From a virus, in IMG/VR virus record IMGVR_UViG_3300006802_000793, positions 1-20,287 of that record: a stretch of 20,287 bases of DNA; one strand, written 5' to 3'. Shown piece after piece: positions 1 to 6,819 of the stretch; positions within the stretch are counted from its first letter, which is position 1, and every line of letters begins with the position of its first letter. Under the pieces are notes generated by a model. The model searched no databases, was not told where the DNA came from, and saw only the letters and a list, made by a program, of their open reading frames with translations. The translations under genes and the position numbers were made by a program.

Positions 1-801
1 TGCATATGCTTCATAGATTGGATGTGTGTATTCTATGTAACTCATGTAGATTGTAGGCTTTACTTTACAACCATAATCATATTGAGCAGTTCCACTATGT
101 TGTAATGCTTTACAAAGTGCTGGTTGCATATTGTGTATTTCTGGAATGTGTGGATAATCAAAGTCAGCAGTTCTCATATCAGCATGATATGGCTGAACTT
201 GATCAACTACAAGATTTCCATATTTGTCACTCAAAACTTTAGTTTCAAGTTTGTATTGTGCAACACATTCTTCATATGCTTTAACCACTTTACCTAAGAG
301 ATAATTCTTTGAATAATCAAAGGATTCTCCAAAAGTATCTGGTTTGAGTAAAGGTGCTTCCCATGAACCCTCAGTTTGAACTGGTGCAGAATTGCCTAAT
401 CCTCTTCTACATTCATTAAGATTCTTGAGTGCTTCTAGAATATCTCTATCGGCTCTGGTTTCTTTGCCTTTTTCGATTTTATCTTCTATTCTCTCAATTT
501 GTCTTTCTTCATATGTAGGAGGAACTTCTTTTTCAACTTCTACTGGTTCAGGAGTAACATCATCTAATGCTTCCTCATATTCTTCTTCAGTAAGAACATC
601 TTTGAACTCTTCTAGTTCTTCAACAGTAACTGCATTTCTAGCACCTTCCCATACACATGTGTAAGTTAATAGTTCTTCATTGAACGTACAACTTTGTCCA
701 TGATAATCAAAAGGAACATCTACAGTTGATTTTTCTGCATATGAAAAACCAATTGCACTTACTGCAACTACTAAAAGAATTGCAAATGTTTTTGACTTCA
801 T
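1..801 (-). CDS. Secreted protein of unknown function, 3' end outside window
   Basis: The reading frame starts at the ATG complementary to 799-801 and stays open for 267 codons to the left edge, so the C-terminus is missing. The first 22 residues form a clear Sec signal peptide: MKSK, then a hydrophobic core (FAILLVVAVSAIGF), then a SYA-E cleavage site. The mature part has a few cysteines (for example GQSCTF, TYTCVW), then an acidic and helical stretch (about residues 65-120, rich in E/K, likely coiled coil), then an aromatic-rich section. It is the only long leftward gene and has its own promoter about 27 nt upstream. The signal peptide style is typical of secreted proteins of marine ammonia-oxidising archaea. 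It could be a host gene flanking an integrated virus or a virus-borne secreted protein; the window does not decide. I do not recognise the family. Confidence 0.8.
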   Translation of the reverse strand, partial: MKSKTFAILLVVAVSAIGFSYAEKSTVDVPFDYHGQSCTFNEELLTYTCVWEGARNAVTVEELEEFKDVLTEEEYEEALDDVTPEPVEVEKEVPPTYEERQIERIEDKIEKGKETRADRDILEALKNLNECRRGLGNSAPVQTEGSWEAPLLKPDTFGESFDYSKNYLLGKVVKAYEECVAQYKLETKVLSDKYGNLVVDQVQPYHADMRTADFDYPHIPEIHNMQPALCKALQHSGTAQYDYGCKVKPTIYMSYIEYTHPIYEAYA

Positions 802-824
802 TGAGAATGCTTAAATTATCTAGA

Positions 825-838
825 CAATATAAATTATT
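825..838 (-). promoter_or_regulatory. TATA box for the leftward secreted-protein gene
   Basis: Read on the minus strand, the sequence contains TTTATA (complement of 828-833), whose near edge lies 27 nt from the start codon at 801. This spacing matches archaeal leaderless transcription, where the mRNA begins at or next to the start codon about 25 nt past the TATA box. Confidence 0.6.
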
Positions 839-900
839 GGATACCAATCTTTCGAGATTTTGAAATTTGCATAGGCTTCATGGGTGCTGGTATCCCACCC
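836..900. repeat. Nested inverted repeats in the divergent intergenic region
   Basis: Several palindromes are packed here. ATTGG-ATA-CCAAT (836-848) has 5-bp arms and abuts the leftward TATA box. GGATACCA (839-846) is repeated inverted as TGGTATCC (888-895). AATCT-TTCG-AGATT (846-859) can form a small hairpin. GGGTG...CACCC (882-900) is a 5-bp GC-rich stem with a 9-nt loop. Their position between divergent genes suggests an operator or other protein-binding site; a role as attachment or packaging site is possible but unsupported. Confidence 0.5.
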
Positions 901-942
901 CCTCTTACCTCAGAGAGAAAGAGAGACACATTTACCAAACAT

Positions 943-951
943 TCTTATACT
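943..951 (+). promoter_or_regulatory. TATA-like box before the phosphoesterase gene
   Basis: TTCTTATAC lies about 25-28 nt before an in-frame TTG at 974, which would begin MAKSAKTF. It is too close to the ATG at 956 to serve a leaderless start there. It therefore favours initiation at 974, or a promoter further upstream for 956. Confidence 0.35.
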
Positions 952-955
952 TTTT

Positions 956-1792
956 ATGTTAACAGTACAAATATTGGCGAAAAGTGCTAAAACTTTTGTA
1001 ATTTATTCTGATATTCACGTTGGTTCTAAATCATCTGTTTGTAGTGAAAGTCCAGTTTTAGATGACGGTACTGAATATAAACCAAACCCAAATCAAAAGA
1101 AAATGTTAGAGGCATGGTATCATGCTTTAGATTCTTTAGAAACAAAACAACCAGATATTATGGTAATTAATGGTGAACCTATTGATGGAGACAACTTCAA
1201 ATCTGTAGGAGATTCTGTTTGGTCTACAGACTTGGGAGATCAAATGAATGATGCAGAGAAATTAATCTCAATGATACCACATGACAAATTATATCTAGTC
1301 AGAGGTTCAGGTTATCACGTAACAAGAGGTGCGACAAACTTTGAAAAAATATTTGGTAAAAAAATTGGTAGTGAATCATATACATCTGTTAATGGAAACA
1401 GAACAATGACTGATTTTGAGGCAACATTTAAAGTAAACGGAAAACATCTTCACTTTACTCACCACATAGGATATTCTGGTTGGTGGATGTATAGAACAAC
1501 ACCAATAGCAAGAGAACTTGTAAAAATGCATTTTAATCACAAAGTAAATGGATTTCATACAGATCTATTAGTAAGAAGTCACGTACACTATTATGTAGAA
1601 GTTCGTTTCCCACACACAATAGGATTAAGTACACCAGCATGGAAGTTTCCAGATGGATTCATGTATCGTAGGGGTGCTCCAGAACCACCAACAATTGGAA
1701 ATGTTGAGATAATAGTAGAATCAAATGGTAAGATCATAGTAGAACCACATATTGTTGAGGTAAACTGGAAAAAACCTGTGATTAATGTATGA
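956..1792 (+). CDS. Calcineurin-like metallophosphoesterase, divergent
   Basis: The protein shows the metallophosphoesterase signature in order, numbered from the ATG at 956 (278 aa): SDIH (D19, H21), NGEPIDG (72-78) in place of GDxxDxG, RGSGYH (116-121) in place of GNHD/E, THH (168-170), and RSHVH (207-211) in place of GHxH. Metal-ligand histidines and aspartates are largely kept, but the usual asparagine is replaced and the second-motif aspartate is glutamate. The fold is therefore likely while the substrate (phosphomonoester, phosphodiester or nucleic acid) is unknown. The frame is open upstream to a GTG at 884, but that adds an atypical segment over a palindrome-rich region. The ATG at 956 or TTG at 974 are better starts. 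It overlaps the next gene by ATGA, so the two are probably co-translated. Phosphoesterases of this kind occur in many tailed viruses, usually with unproven roles. Confidence 0.8.
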   Translation: MLTVQILAKSAKTFVIYSDIHVGSKSSVCSESPVLDDGTEYKPNPNQKKMLEAWYHALDSLETKQPDIMVINGEPIDGDNFKSVGDSVWSTDLGDQMNDAEKLISMIPHDKLYLVRGSGYHVTRGATNFEKIFGKKIGSESYTSVNGNRTMTDFEATFKVNGKHLHFTHHIGYSGWWMYRTTPIARELVKMHFNHKVNGFHTDLLVRSHVHYYVEVRFPHTIGLSTPAWKFPDGFMYRRGAPEPPTIGNVEIIVESNGKIIVEPHIVEVNWKKPVINV

Positions 1793-2037
1793 AGAAAATA
1801 ACCTTTGTTCAAGACAATTCATCCTTCGCAATAACTAACGAGGAAAAAATAATAACTATGTTCAAAAAATATAGGAAAAAACAACCACTTAGCCTCTTTT
1901 ATATATCATATTATACAGGCATATCATCTGGAGGTCATTTAACCCAATCTATCAGAAACCTAGTAAAAGATGGCTATTTAAAGAAGGATGACTGTCCTCA
2001 TTGTAATGGTGCTTCGGTATATTATCTAGTCAAATAA
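1789..2037 (+). CDS. Small winged-helix DNA-binding-like protein
   Basis: This 82-aa basic protein has the shape of a winged helix. Residues 17-31 form one helix (NEEKIITMFKKYRKK), followed by SLFYISYYTGIS, a helix-turn-helix with GHLTQSIRNLVKDGYL as the recognition helix, and a C-terminal hairpin ending YYLVK. A CPHC motif sits in the wing near residues 69-72. The pattern (response to a partner, then LxxLxxxGYL) is that of MarR/ArsR-like or replication-initiator-like winged helices. It starts inside the stop codon of the phosphoesterase gene (ATGA), so both are in one transcript. As a small basic DNA-binding protein near a divergent palindromic region it could be a local regulator, which is inference only. 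Confidence 0.65.
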   Translation: MKKITFVQDNSSFAITNEEKIITMFKKYRKKQPLSLFYISYYTGISSGGHLTQSIRNLVKDGYLKKDDCPHCNGASVYYLVK

Positions 2038-2067
2038 CCTTATCTCCTAGATCTACCTAGTAATCAC

Positions 2068-2181
2068 ATGCCACTACCATGGCTTATTGACGAAGAGATT
2101 ATAAATCCAAAGTTCCAACCAGAGATGTACGATGACGAAGAAGATGAAGAAGATTATTCAGACGAAGATTTTTCTCTTTGA
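2068..2181 (+). CDS. Acidic micro-protein, 37 aa
   Basis: An ATG at 2068 opens a 37-codon frame ending with TGA at 2179-2181. The protein begins MPLPWLIDEEII and ends in a tail of almost only Asp and Glu with Tyr (from residue 21, YDDEEDEED). It fills an otherwise empty gap after the winged-helix gene. A weak TATA-like CTTATC at 2039-2044 lies about 25 nt upstream. Its last 50 bases overlap the start of the next ORF in another frame. Acidic tails of this kind occur in DNA-mimic and chaperone-like small viral proteins, but no function can be assigned. It could be a chance ORF. Confidence 0.45.
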   Translation: MPLPWLIDEEIINPKFQPEMYDDEEDEEDYSDEDFSL

Positions 2182-2383
2182 TACTACTAAGGAATATAAA
2201 GATCCAAAAGAGGATTTGGAGAAAATCCAAAACCAGATAAATCAATGGTGTTGGGATAATGATATAGAAAATGATGATGACACAATAATGGCATCAGAGT
2301 TTGGAGATGGTTATTATGCTGTAGTCTTGACTTATTCTAAAATCAAGAAAGTTGACGTACCTCAGTCATTGAAGACAGTTTAG
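2132..2383 (+). CDS. Small hypothetical protein
   Basis: This 83-aa ORF reads as a short alpha/beta protein: a strand (TKIFLFD), a helix (KEDLEKIQNQINQWC), an acidic turn (NDIENDDD) and a strand (GYYAVVLTY). The layout, KIFxFD then a helix then a C-terminal strand, resembles small phage proteins of the Cse60-like type, but I cannot confirm this. The N-terminus is Lys-rich (MTKKMKK) because it uses the same bases that encode the acidic tail of the 2068 micro-ORF in the other frame. Starts at 2132 or 2144 are both possible. Its 3' end overlaps a convergent minus-strand micro-gene by 41 bases. Confidence 0.6.
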   Translation: MTKKMKKIIQTKIFLFDTTKEYKDPKEDLEKIQNQINQWCWDNDIENDDDTIMASEFGDGYYAVVLTYSKIKKVDVPQSLKTV

Positions 2384-2471
2384 TCATCATAATATCTGCT
2401 TTTTCACTTTCCAAACATGCTTTCGCCCACGTTCCATCGCTTTTCTTAAATTCAAATTCAATAAATTGCAT
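2343..2471 (-). CDS. Leftward micro-gene, 42 aa
   Basis: On the minus strand an ATG (complement of 2469-2471) opens a 42-codon frame with TGA at 2343-2345. It encodes a plausible soluble peptide beginning MQFIEFEFKKSDGTWAK, with alternating hydrophobic and charged residues and a helical C-half. It fills the 90-base interval that holds no rightward gene. A TATA-like element (complement of 2497-2504, TTTTATTA) sits about 27-30 nt upstream, as expected for leaderless archaeal transcription. The C-terminal codons overlap the tail of the rightward 2132 gene. No family is recognised; the strand, the length and the well-placed promoter are the evidence. Confidence 0.45.
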   Translation of the reverse strand: MQFIEFEFKKSDGTWAKACLESEKADIMMTKLSSMTEVRQLS

Positions 2472-2495
2472 GAGAATTGTGTTTAGAACTGTGGA

Positions 2496-2504
2496 TAATA
2501 AAAA
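2496..2504 (-). promoter_or_regulatory. TATA-like box of the leftward micro-gene
   Basis: The minus strand reads TTTTATTAT here, about 27 nt before the start at 2471. Together with the rightward TATA-like box at 2516-2524 it forms a compact back-to-back promoter pair. Confidence 0.4.
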
Positions 2505-2515
2505 GATTCACTACA

Positions 2516-2524
2516 GATATAAGA
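2516..2524 (+). promoter_or_regulatory. TATA-like box ahead of the zinc-knuckle and terminase genes
   Basis: GATATAAGA lies about 30 nt before the ATG at 2552. A second AT-rich run (TTTTTAAATTATATATT, about 2534-2550) lies right before the start and could serve instead. One of them probably begins the transcript for the packaging genes. Confidence 0.35.
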
Positions 2525-2551
2525 GTGCATTGTATTTTTAAATTATATATT

Positions 2552-2659
2552 ATGGAACACGAATGCGAAGAAGAAGACTTTGTTAAAATAACAACTCTTA
2601 ATAGAGATTACAGAAAATGTTCAGAGTGTGGTGTAGAGATAGATGAGGAGATTGGGTAG
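2552..2659 (+). CDS. Tiny zinc-knuckle-like protein, 35 aa
   Basis: The ATG at 2552 gives a 35-aa peptide that begins MEHECEEED and later carries CSEC (residues 24-27). The HxC plus CxxC spacing would suit one bound zinc ion. The frame is open to an ATG at 2477, but that extension runs through AT-rich promoter-like sequence and the leftward micro-gene's promoter, so the shorter start is preferred. It overlaps the next gene by 17 bases in another frame, which suggests coupled translation. A micro zinc-finger just ahead of the terminase could help DNA recognition; this is inference. Confidence 0.55.
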   Translation: MEHECEEEDFVKITTLNRDYRKCSECGVEIDEEIG

Positions 2660-3188
2660 TAGAAATAATTGTGAACTTTGTTTAATTGATAACATAGAAG
2701 ATTATGAAAAACAATACTTTGAAGGTACAAAACAAAGACAAGAAATAATCAAAGAACTCCAGACATCTTCTTACAAGTGGACAAACCATGTAAGAGAACA
2801 TGTACAACTTCCAGTTACAGCAAAAGTTACAGACTTAGCTCCACAACTTGTTCAAGAGTATGTTGATTTGGTACACGAGTCAGCAGGAATTATAGATAGA
2901 ATAAGAGAAAAGGTTGAGGAATTTAGTCCAAAGATTCATCCTGATGCAGATCCACATTTGATCAAATCATACATTCAAATGGAAAGTGAACTTGGAAGAA
3001 TGTTGGAAAGGATAGGTCGTATATCTGGTGACATAAAAGGAATGACAAAAATACAAAACCAAAATGTCACCATTGAATATAATAATGTCATAGAACATGT
3101 TTTGCAGAACACTTGTCCAAAGTGTAAAATCAATCTGTCAAAATCAATTCCAGATGTTATTAAGGTAGCAGATGATAACAAAGCTTGA
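2643..3188 (+). CDS. Probable terminase small subunit (zinc-binding)
   Basis: This 181-aa protein directly precedes and overlaps the large terminase gene by 17 bases, the usual place of the small subunit, which recognises viral DNA and starts packaging. It has a CELC motif (residues 10-13), then HVREHVQLP (about 49-57), a long mainly helical middle (about 60-140, likely coiled coil for oligomerisation), and a C-terminal CPKCK (about 158-162). The CxxC plus HxxxH group at the N-terminus may be a zinc-bound DNA-binding domain in place of the usual helix-turn-helix. Identification rests on synteny, size and helical layout; I do not see a family-specific motif. It could instead be another packaging accessory protein. 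Confidence 0.5.
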   Translation: MRRLGSRNNCELCLIDNIEDYEKQYFEGTKQRQEIIKELQTSSYKWTNHVREHVQLPVTAKVTDLAPQLVQEYVDLVHESAGIIDRIREKVEEFSPKIHPDADPHLIKSYIQMESELGRMLERIGRISGDIKGMTKIQNQNVTIEYNNVIEHVLQNTCPKCKINLSKSIPDVIKVADDNKA

Positions 3189-4701
3189 GTTTACATGTGA
3201 TCCAAATATATGGAAGGATATCTCCCAAGGAGAAAAACTTGCCATGGAACTTCGTGCATCTGTAGATCCTGCTTATTTTTGGAATGAACCACGTATGGGA
3301 AATTTTCCACTTTTTGAATCCAAGATAGAAATTATGAATGAACTCTGGAAGTTTGATGAAAATGGAAAAAGAATAAACTCTGAATTAATCATGTCATCTG
3401 GTATGAGAGGTGGAAAGACAGCGATGGCAGGACTTGCAGGATTAACTGAAACTTACCGTTTATTAATGATGCAGAATCCTCAAGAATATTACCATCTTGC
3501 TCCAAACACAGAAATTTCAAACATAAATGTAGCAAACTCATTAGAACAGGCAAAAGATACTGTGTTTAGAAAAGTCAAGGAAATGGTAAGTAATAGTCCT
3601 TACTTTGCTGCTCAAGATCCATACTTAACTGCTACCTCTATGAAATTTCCAAAGAATATTGTCTTTAAAGCACTGGGTTCTAACCTAAGTTCTAATGTCG
3701 GAAGAACTGTCAAAAGTTTTGTCGCAGATGAAATTGATACTTATGAAGATCCAGAGGAAGTTTATGACAAACTATCAAAATCCACAGCAAACTTCGCCAA
3801 GTGGAATGAAAATCTTAGAATTGCAATTGGATCTCCTACAGATCCAGGAGGATTTTTACTCTCAAGATTAAACAGAGCAAGAGAAGAGAAATGGAAAGGC
3901 GTAATTACTATATGGAAACCAACTTGGGAATTAAACCCAGAGATTCCTCATGATGAAGAGGCAAGGGCACGTAACCCAATTGCCTATGATAGAGACTTTG
4001 GTGCTATGCCATCTTCAAGAAGAGAAAACCTATTCAATACTCAACTACTTGCAATAATTCAACAAAAATCAATGAATGTACCAAACATATTCTTGGGAAC
4101 ACCTGATTGGAGGGATAGATGGAATTTTACACCTTCACTAGATAAGAGTCTACTTAGAACTGCACCTGATGCAATAGAATATTATATCGGTCTTGATCCT
4201 TCAGTAAAAAATGATGCATTTGGAATATCAGTAGGTTATTTAAGTACCGATGACACTATAAAGATAATTGGATCTACAATACTCACAGCACCAAAAGGAG
4301 AAGAAATTAAGACTTCTGATGCAGAGAAACTTATCTCACCAATATGCCAATTATTGCCGGTTAGAACAATGATATTTGATGTTTACATGCATACACAACT
4401 TCATGATATAGCAGAAGATAATGGAGTGAAAATAGCACAACATAACCTCAATTTACATGATTGGATATACTTTAGAAATGACCTTTATGATTCAAAATCA
4501 TCAATACCATATTCTGAATATCTGTTCAAAGAGTTTAGAGAACTTTTAGTTTTACATGGAAAAAAGGTTGATCACCCAAGAAGTGGTTCAAAAGACCAAG
4601 CAGACTCTGCAGCCCAAATTGTTTCTTTTATTAGAAGGGAACAGGAGGAAGCAAGATTAAAAAACAACGACATGGTTACAAATTTTGTAGTTCGATTCTA
4701 G
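3172..4701 (+). CDS. terL: Terminase large subunit (packaging ATPase-nuclease)
   Basis: This is the motor that cuts concatemeric viral DNA and pumps it through the portal. The 509-aa length is normal for the family. The ATPase domain shows a Walker A-like loop SSGMRGGKT (75-83) and a Walker B FVADE (183-187) with the catalytic glutamate. The SPTDPGG segment (221-227) fits the coupling motif. The RNase H-like nuclease domain follows: GLDPS with D342 and a glycine-rich strand, IFDVY with D403, and KDQADSA with D475/D478. The gene overlaps the upstream gene by 17 bases and ends 4 bases before the portal gene. The start at 3172 gives the residues expected before the adenine-binding region. Confidence 0.95.
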   Translation: MITKLEFTCDPNIWKDISQGEKLAMELRASVDPAYFWNEPRMGNFPLFESKIEIMNELWKFDENGKRINSELIMSSGMRGGKTAMAGLAGLTETYRLLMMQNPQEYYHLAPNTEISNINVANSLEQAKDTVFRKVKEMVSNSPYFAAQDPYLTATSMKFPKNIVFKALGSNLSSNVGRTVKSFVADEIDTYEDPEEVYDKLSKSTANFAKWNENLRIAIGSPTDPGGFLLSRLNRAREEKWKGVITIWKPTWELNPEIPHDEEARARNPIAYDRDFGAMPSSRRENLFNTQLLAIIQQKSMNVPNIFLGTPDWRDRWNFTPSLDKSLLRTAPDAIEYYIGLDPSVKNDAFGISVGYLSTDDTIKIIGSTILTAPKGEEIKTSDAEKLISPICQLLPVRTMIFDVYMHTQLHDIAEDNGVKIAQHNLNLHDWIYFRNDLYDSKSSIPYSEYLFKEFRELLVLHGKKVDHPRSGSKDQADSAAQIVSFIRREQEEARLKNNDMVTNFVVRF

Positions 4702-4705
4702 AGAC

Positions 4706-6256
4706 ATGGGAATATTTGACTTTATAACAAGAGCATCGGAAAGTAAGAACACTGCAGTAAGAAGTGATCCTATTGATACAACTGCACAAATCACTGATCC
4801 TCCAATATCACTTCCAGCAAACATTATTGGTGGTAGGATGGTTGACTTTCAGAATACACGAAGGAATAGATATTCATTAGCAGATAGTCTTTATGCTTCA
4901 GATGAACGTCTTTGGTCTGCGATTGAACTTATGGCTATTATGATTAGCAAATCAATCGGTGATGTTTCAATCTCAGTAAGGGATGACGGTGATGGCGTAT
5001 TATCAAATGAGGAAAAGAATGCAATAAAGGAAGGACAAAACTTTGCAAAGACATTAAAACTAAAGAAATTATTTTACAGATACACAATTGATTTATTCAA
5101 ATACGGAGATGCTGTAGATCTCATTAAATTCAACTCAAAGGGAATTATTGGACTTCAGCCATTACCAATGATGCATGTAACTGCAGTTGATAGACGTAGT
5201 CAGATTAATCAAGCACTAAACTTTGGCGAACCAATGATTCAAGATCCAAAGTTCTATGTTGTAGATGAGGGAATGACTCATCCAGATATCAAAGACCAAA
5301 TTTACAGAAAGGAACGTATCCTTCACATATCATTCAACCCAGAAAGAAACCTAATCAGAGATAACAAAGGTCGTTGGACAATGTCAGTATGGTCTGATGC
5401 ACCTATCAACTCACTAATTGCAATACTTGAATGGAAACAGAACTTAATCCGTAACGATATGATTTGGTCTAACAGAGCACTTCCAAGAGAACACCACAAG
5501 TTAGACCTCTCACAATACTCTATGGACAGATTCCCAGGAAACTTTGCAGAAAAACAGACAGCAGCATTACTTGCAGGACAAAAAGCAATACAGGATTATA
5601 ACGATAATGTGAATAAACGAAGAGAAGCAGATCAAGGATTCATTTCCTCAAAATCTGTAGAGATTGAATATGTAGAACCAAAGACCACAAACTGGCTTGA
5701 TCCATCTGCAAAGATTGATCAAATCAACCAATTGATTGGTGGACCTACAGGTACTCCTAGTGCACTTATGGGTGGAGAATCCAAAGGATTTACCTCTGTA
5801 ATTCACAGTAGTTCATTCTTAGCACTTAGAGCAGAAATCTATGCAGGAATTATTCAAGACAAACTAGAAGAATTAATGAAACGTCACGTAGGTATTGCAA
5901 GACCTGGAATTCGTAAGACTGTAGTTGATAGACTTTACATTAAGAACAGATTAATCTTAGACAGAGACAGAGCAGAACTTGCAAGAATGATCAGTGTATT
6001 AGATGATACTGGTAAGTTTACTCCAGATGAAATAAGAGCAATATGGGGATTAGAACCACTAACTGAAACTCAAAAGAAACAGATTAAGGAATTTAATAAG
6101 ATGGTGGAATCATCAAAACCAAAGGGATTATCAAGCACTCAGGAGGACTTATTAAGAAAAAAATCTGATAGTCCAACAGGAGGTCAAGAGTCTCAAGGTA
6201 AACGTGACAACGACCAAAATCAAATAGGAGATGACAGAGGAAAAGCACCAATTTAG
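4706..6256 (+). CDS. Portal protein
   Basis: The portal is the dodecameric ring at one capsid vertex through which DNA enters and leaves. This 516-aa protein follows the large terminase with a 4-base gap, the classic position. It has the expected layout: a short polar N-terminus, then the helical SLADSLYASDERLWSAIE region (about 57-74) typical of portals, a central mixed domain with IIGLQPLPMMHV (about 146-157), a segment around VEYVEPKTTNWLD, GGPTGTPSALMGGE (about 348-361), a helical clip/crown part, and a hydrophilic Lys/Gln/Asp-rich tail after about residue 465. It overlaps the next gene by 26 bases. Family membership is inferred from position and these sequence features. Confidence 0.85.
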   Translation: MGIFDFITRASESKNTAVRSDPIDTTAQITDPPISLPANIIGGRMVDFQNTRRNRYSLADSLYASDERLWSAIELMAIMISKSIGDVSISVRDDGDGVLSNEEKNAIKEGQNFAKTLKLKKLFYRYTIDLFKYGDAVDLIKFNSKGIIGLQPLPMMHVTAVDRRSQINQALNFGEPMIQDPKFYVVDEGMTHPDIKDQIYRKERILHISFNPERNLIRDNKGRWTMSVWSDAPINSLIAILEWKQNLIRNDMIWSNRALPREHHKLDLSQYSMDRFPGNFAEKQTAALLAGQKAIQDYNDNVNKRREADQGFISSKSVEIEYVEPKTTNWLDPSAKIDQINQLIGGPTGTPSALMGGESKGFTSVIHSSSFLALRAEIYAGIIQDKLEELMKRHVGIARPGIRKTVVDRLYIKNRLILDRDRAELARMISVLDDTGKFTPDEIRAIWGLEPLTETQKKQIKEFNKMVESSKPKGLSSTQEDLLRKKSDSPTGGQESQGKRDNDQNQIGDDRGKAPI

Positions 6257-6479
6257 CAGAGAAGAGTTACATAGAATACTCAATACCCTAGGTCAATCCT
6301 CTTTAATGTCAGAAGAGAAGGATGCAGTTGGTAGATGTTTAGCAAGTAAAAAGAAAAAAGGTATGGTAATTGATGATCAGGCAATAGCAATATGTATAGA
6401 AGAATCAAAAAACAAACATCATTATGACAAGACTAATATGCCTACAAAGAAAGATGATAAACCTGTGGTTAGAATTTGA
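6231..6479 (+). CDS. Small helical protein of the head gene cluster
   Basis: This 82-aa charged, helical protein starts inside the end of the portal gene (26-base overlap) and ends in the start of the next. Its centre has a Lys-rich CLASKKKKG followed by IDDQAIAICIEESKNK. A Cys-then-Ala-Ile-Ala-Ile-Cys helix of this kind recurs in small phage proteins and in tails of prohead proteases, where the role is unknown. An AGGAG sits directly against the ATG, too close for a normal Shine-Dalgarno, so translational coupling to the portal is more likely. No function is assigned. Confidence 0.65.
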   Translation: MTEEKHQFSREELHRILNTLGQSSLMSEEKDAVGRCLASKKKKGMVIDDQAIAICIEESKNKHHYDKTNMPTKKDDKPVVRI

Positions 6480-6784
6480 CCAATTTAAACGATAAAATTA
6501 AAATCATATACAAGGATAGACCGTTAGAAGAGAACAGAATAGACATATCCACAACTCAGGAGGTTGTAGTTATGGATTTGACTGTACTCAATAACTCTGA
6601 TGTACTTTTAAAGAATATGAAGTTTGATTTTCCTGCAGGTATTGATGTTGTAGAACCAAAAATATTACCAGAGAGAATGATTCCAGGTCAGGAAGTAGAA
6701 CTTACAATAAAGATAGATACATCAATAACAAGAACTTTGACTGTTGAGGTTGAAGGTGGATTTTTACATATTTTAGCTAGATAG
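6476..6784 (+). CDS. Ig-like beta-sandwich protein (putative structural)
   Basis: The start is a TTG at 6476 that overlaps the preceding TGA stop (TTGA). The 102-aa product has strand-forming repeats and phrases typical of Ig-like or CARDB/NEW3-type domains: VVVMDLTVLNNSDVLLKNMKF, a PAGIDVVEPK turn, then RMIPGQEVELTIKID. Such folds are common on virion surfaces and in archaeal cell-surface proteins. An in-frame ATG at 6572 is preceded by an AGGAGG, so a shorter 70-aa product is conceivable. There is no signal peptide, consistent with a virion rather than secreted protein. Confidence 0.6.
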   Translation: MTNLNDKIKIIYKDRPLEENRIDISTTQEVVVMDLTVLNNSDVLLKNMKFDFPAGIDVVEPKILPERMIPGQEVELTIKIDTSITRTLTVEVEGGFLHILAR

Positions 6785-6785
6785 G

Positions 6786-6793
6786 TTTTTATT
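6786..6793 (+). promoter_or_regulatory. TATA-like box before 6820
   Basis: TTTTTATT is centred about 30 nt before the TTG start at 6820, in the 35-base gap after a TAG stop. It supports a new transcript start within the cluster and initiation at the TTG. Confidence 0.5.
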
Positions 6794-6819
6794 CAGTTTA
6801 ACTTACTAACATTATTATC

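Noticed and set aside
392-664. A 90-aa plus-strand frame, almost all Ser/Leu.
   Set aside because: It is the antisense of the acidic/helical part of the leftward secreted-protein gene, whose signal peptide and promoter are clear.
884-955. N-terminal extension of the phosphoesterase from a GTG at 884.
   Set aside because: It runs through the palindrome-rich control region, gives an atypical Pro/Arg-rich peptide, and is not needed by the fold, which begins at about residue 13 of the shorter form.
2477-2551. Extension of the zinc-knuckle micro-gene to an ATG at 2477.
   Set aside because: It overlaps two candidate TATA boxes and gives an unlikely sequence; the ATG at 2552 is better placed.
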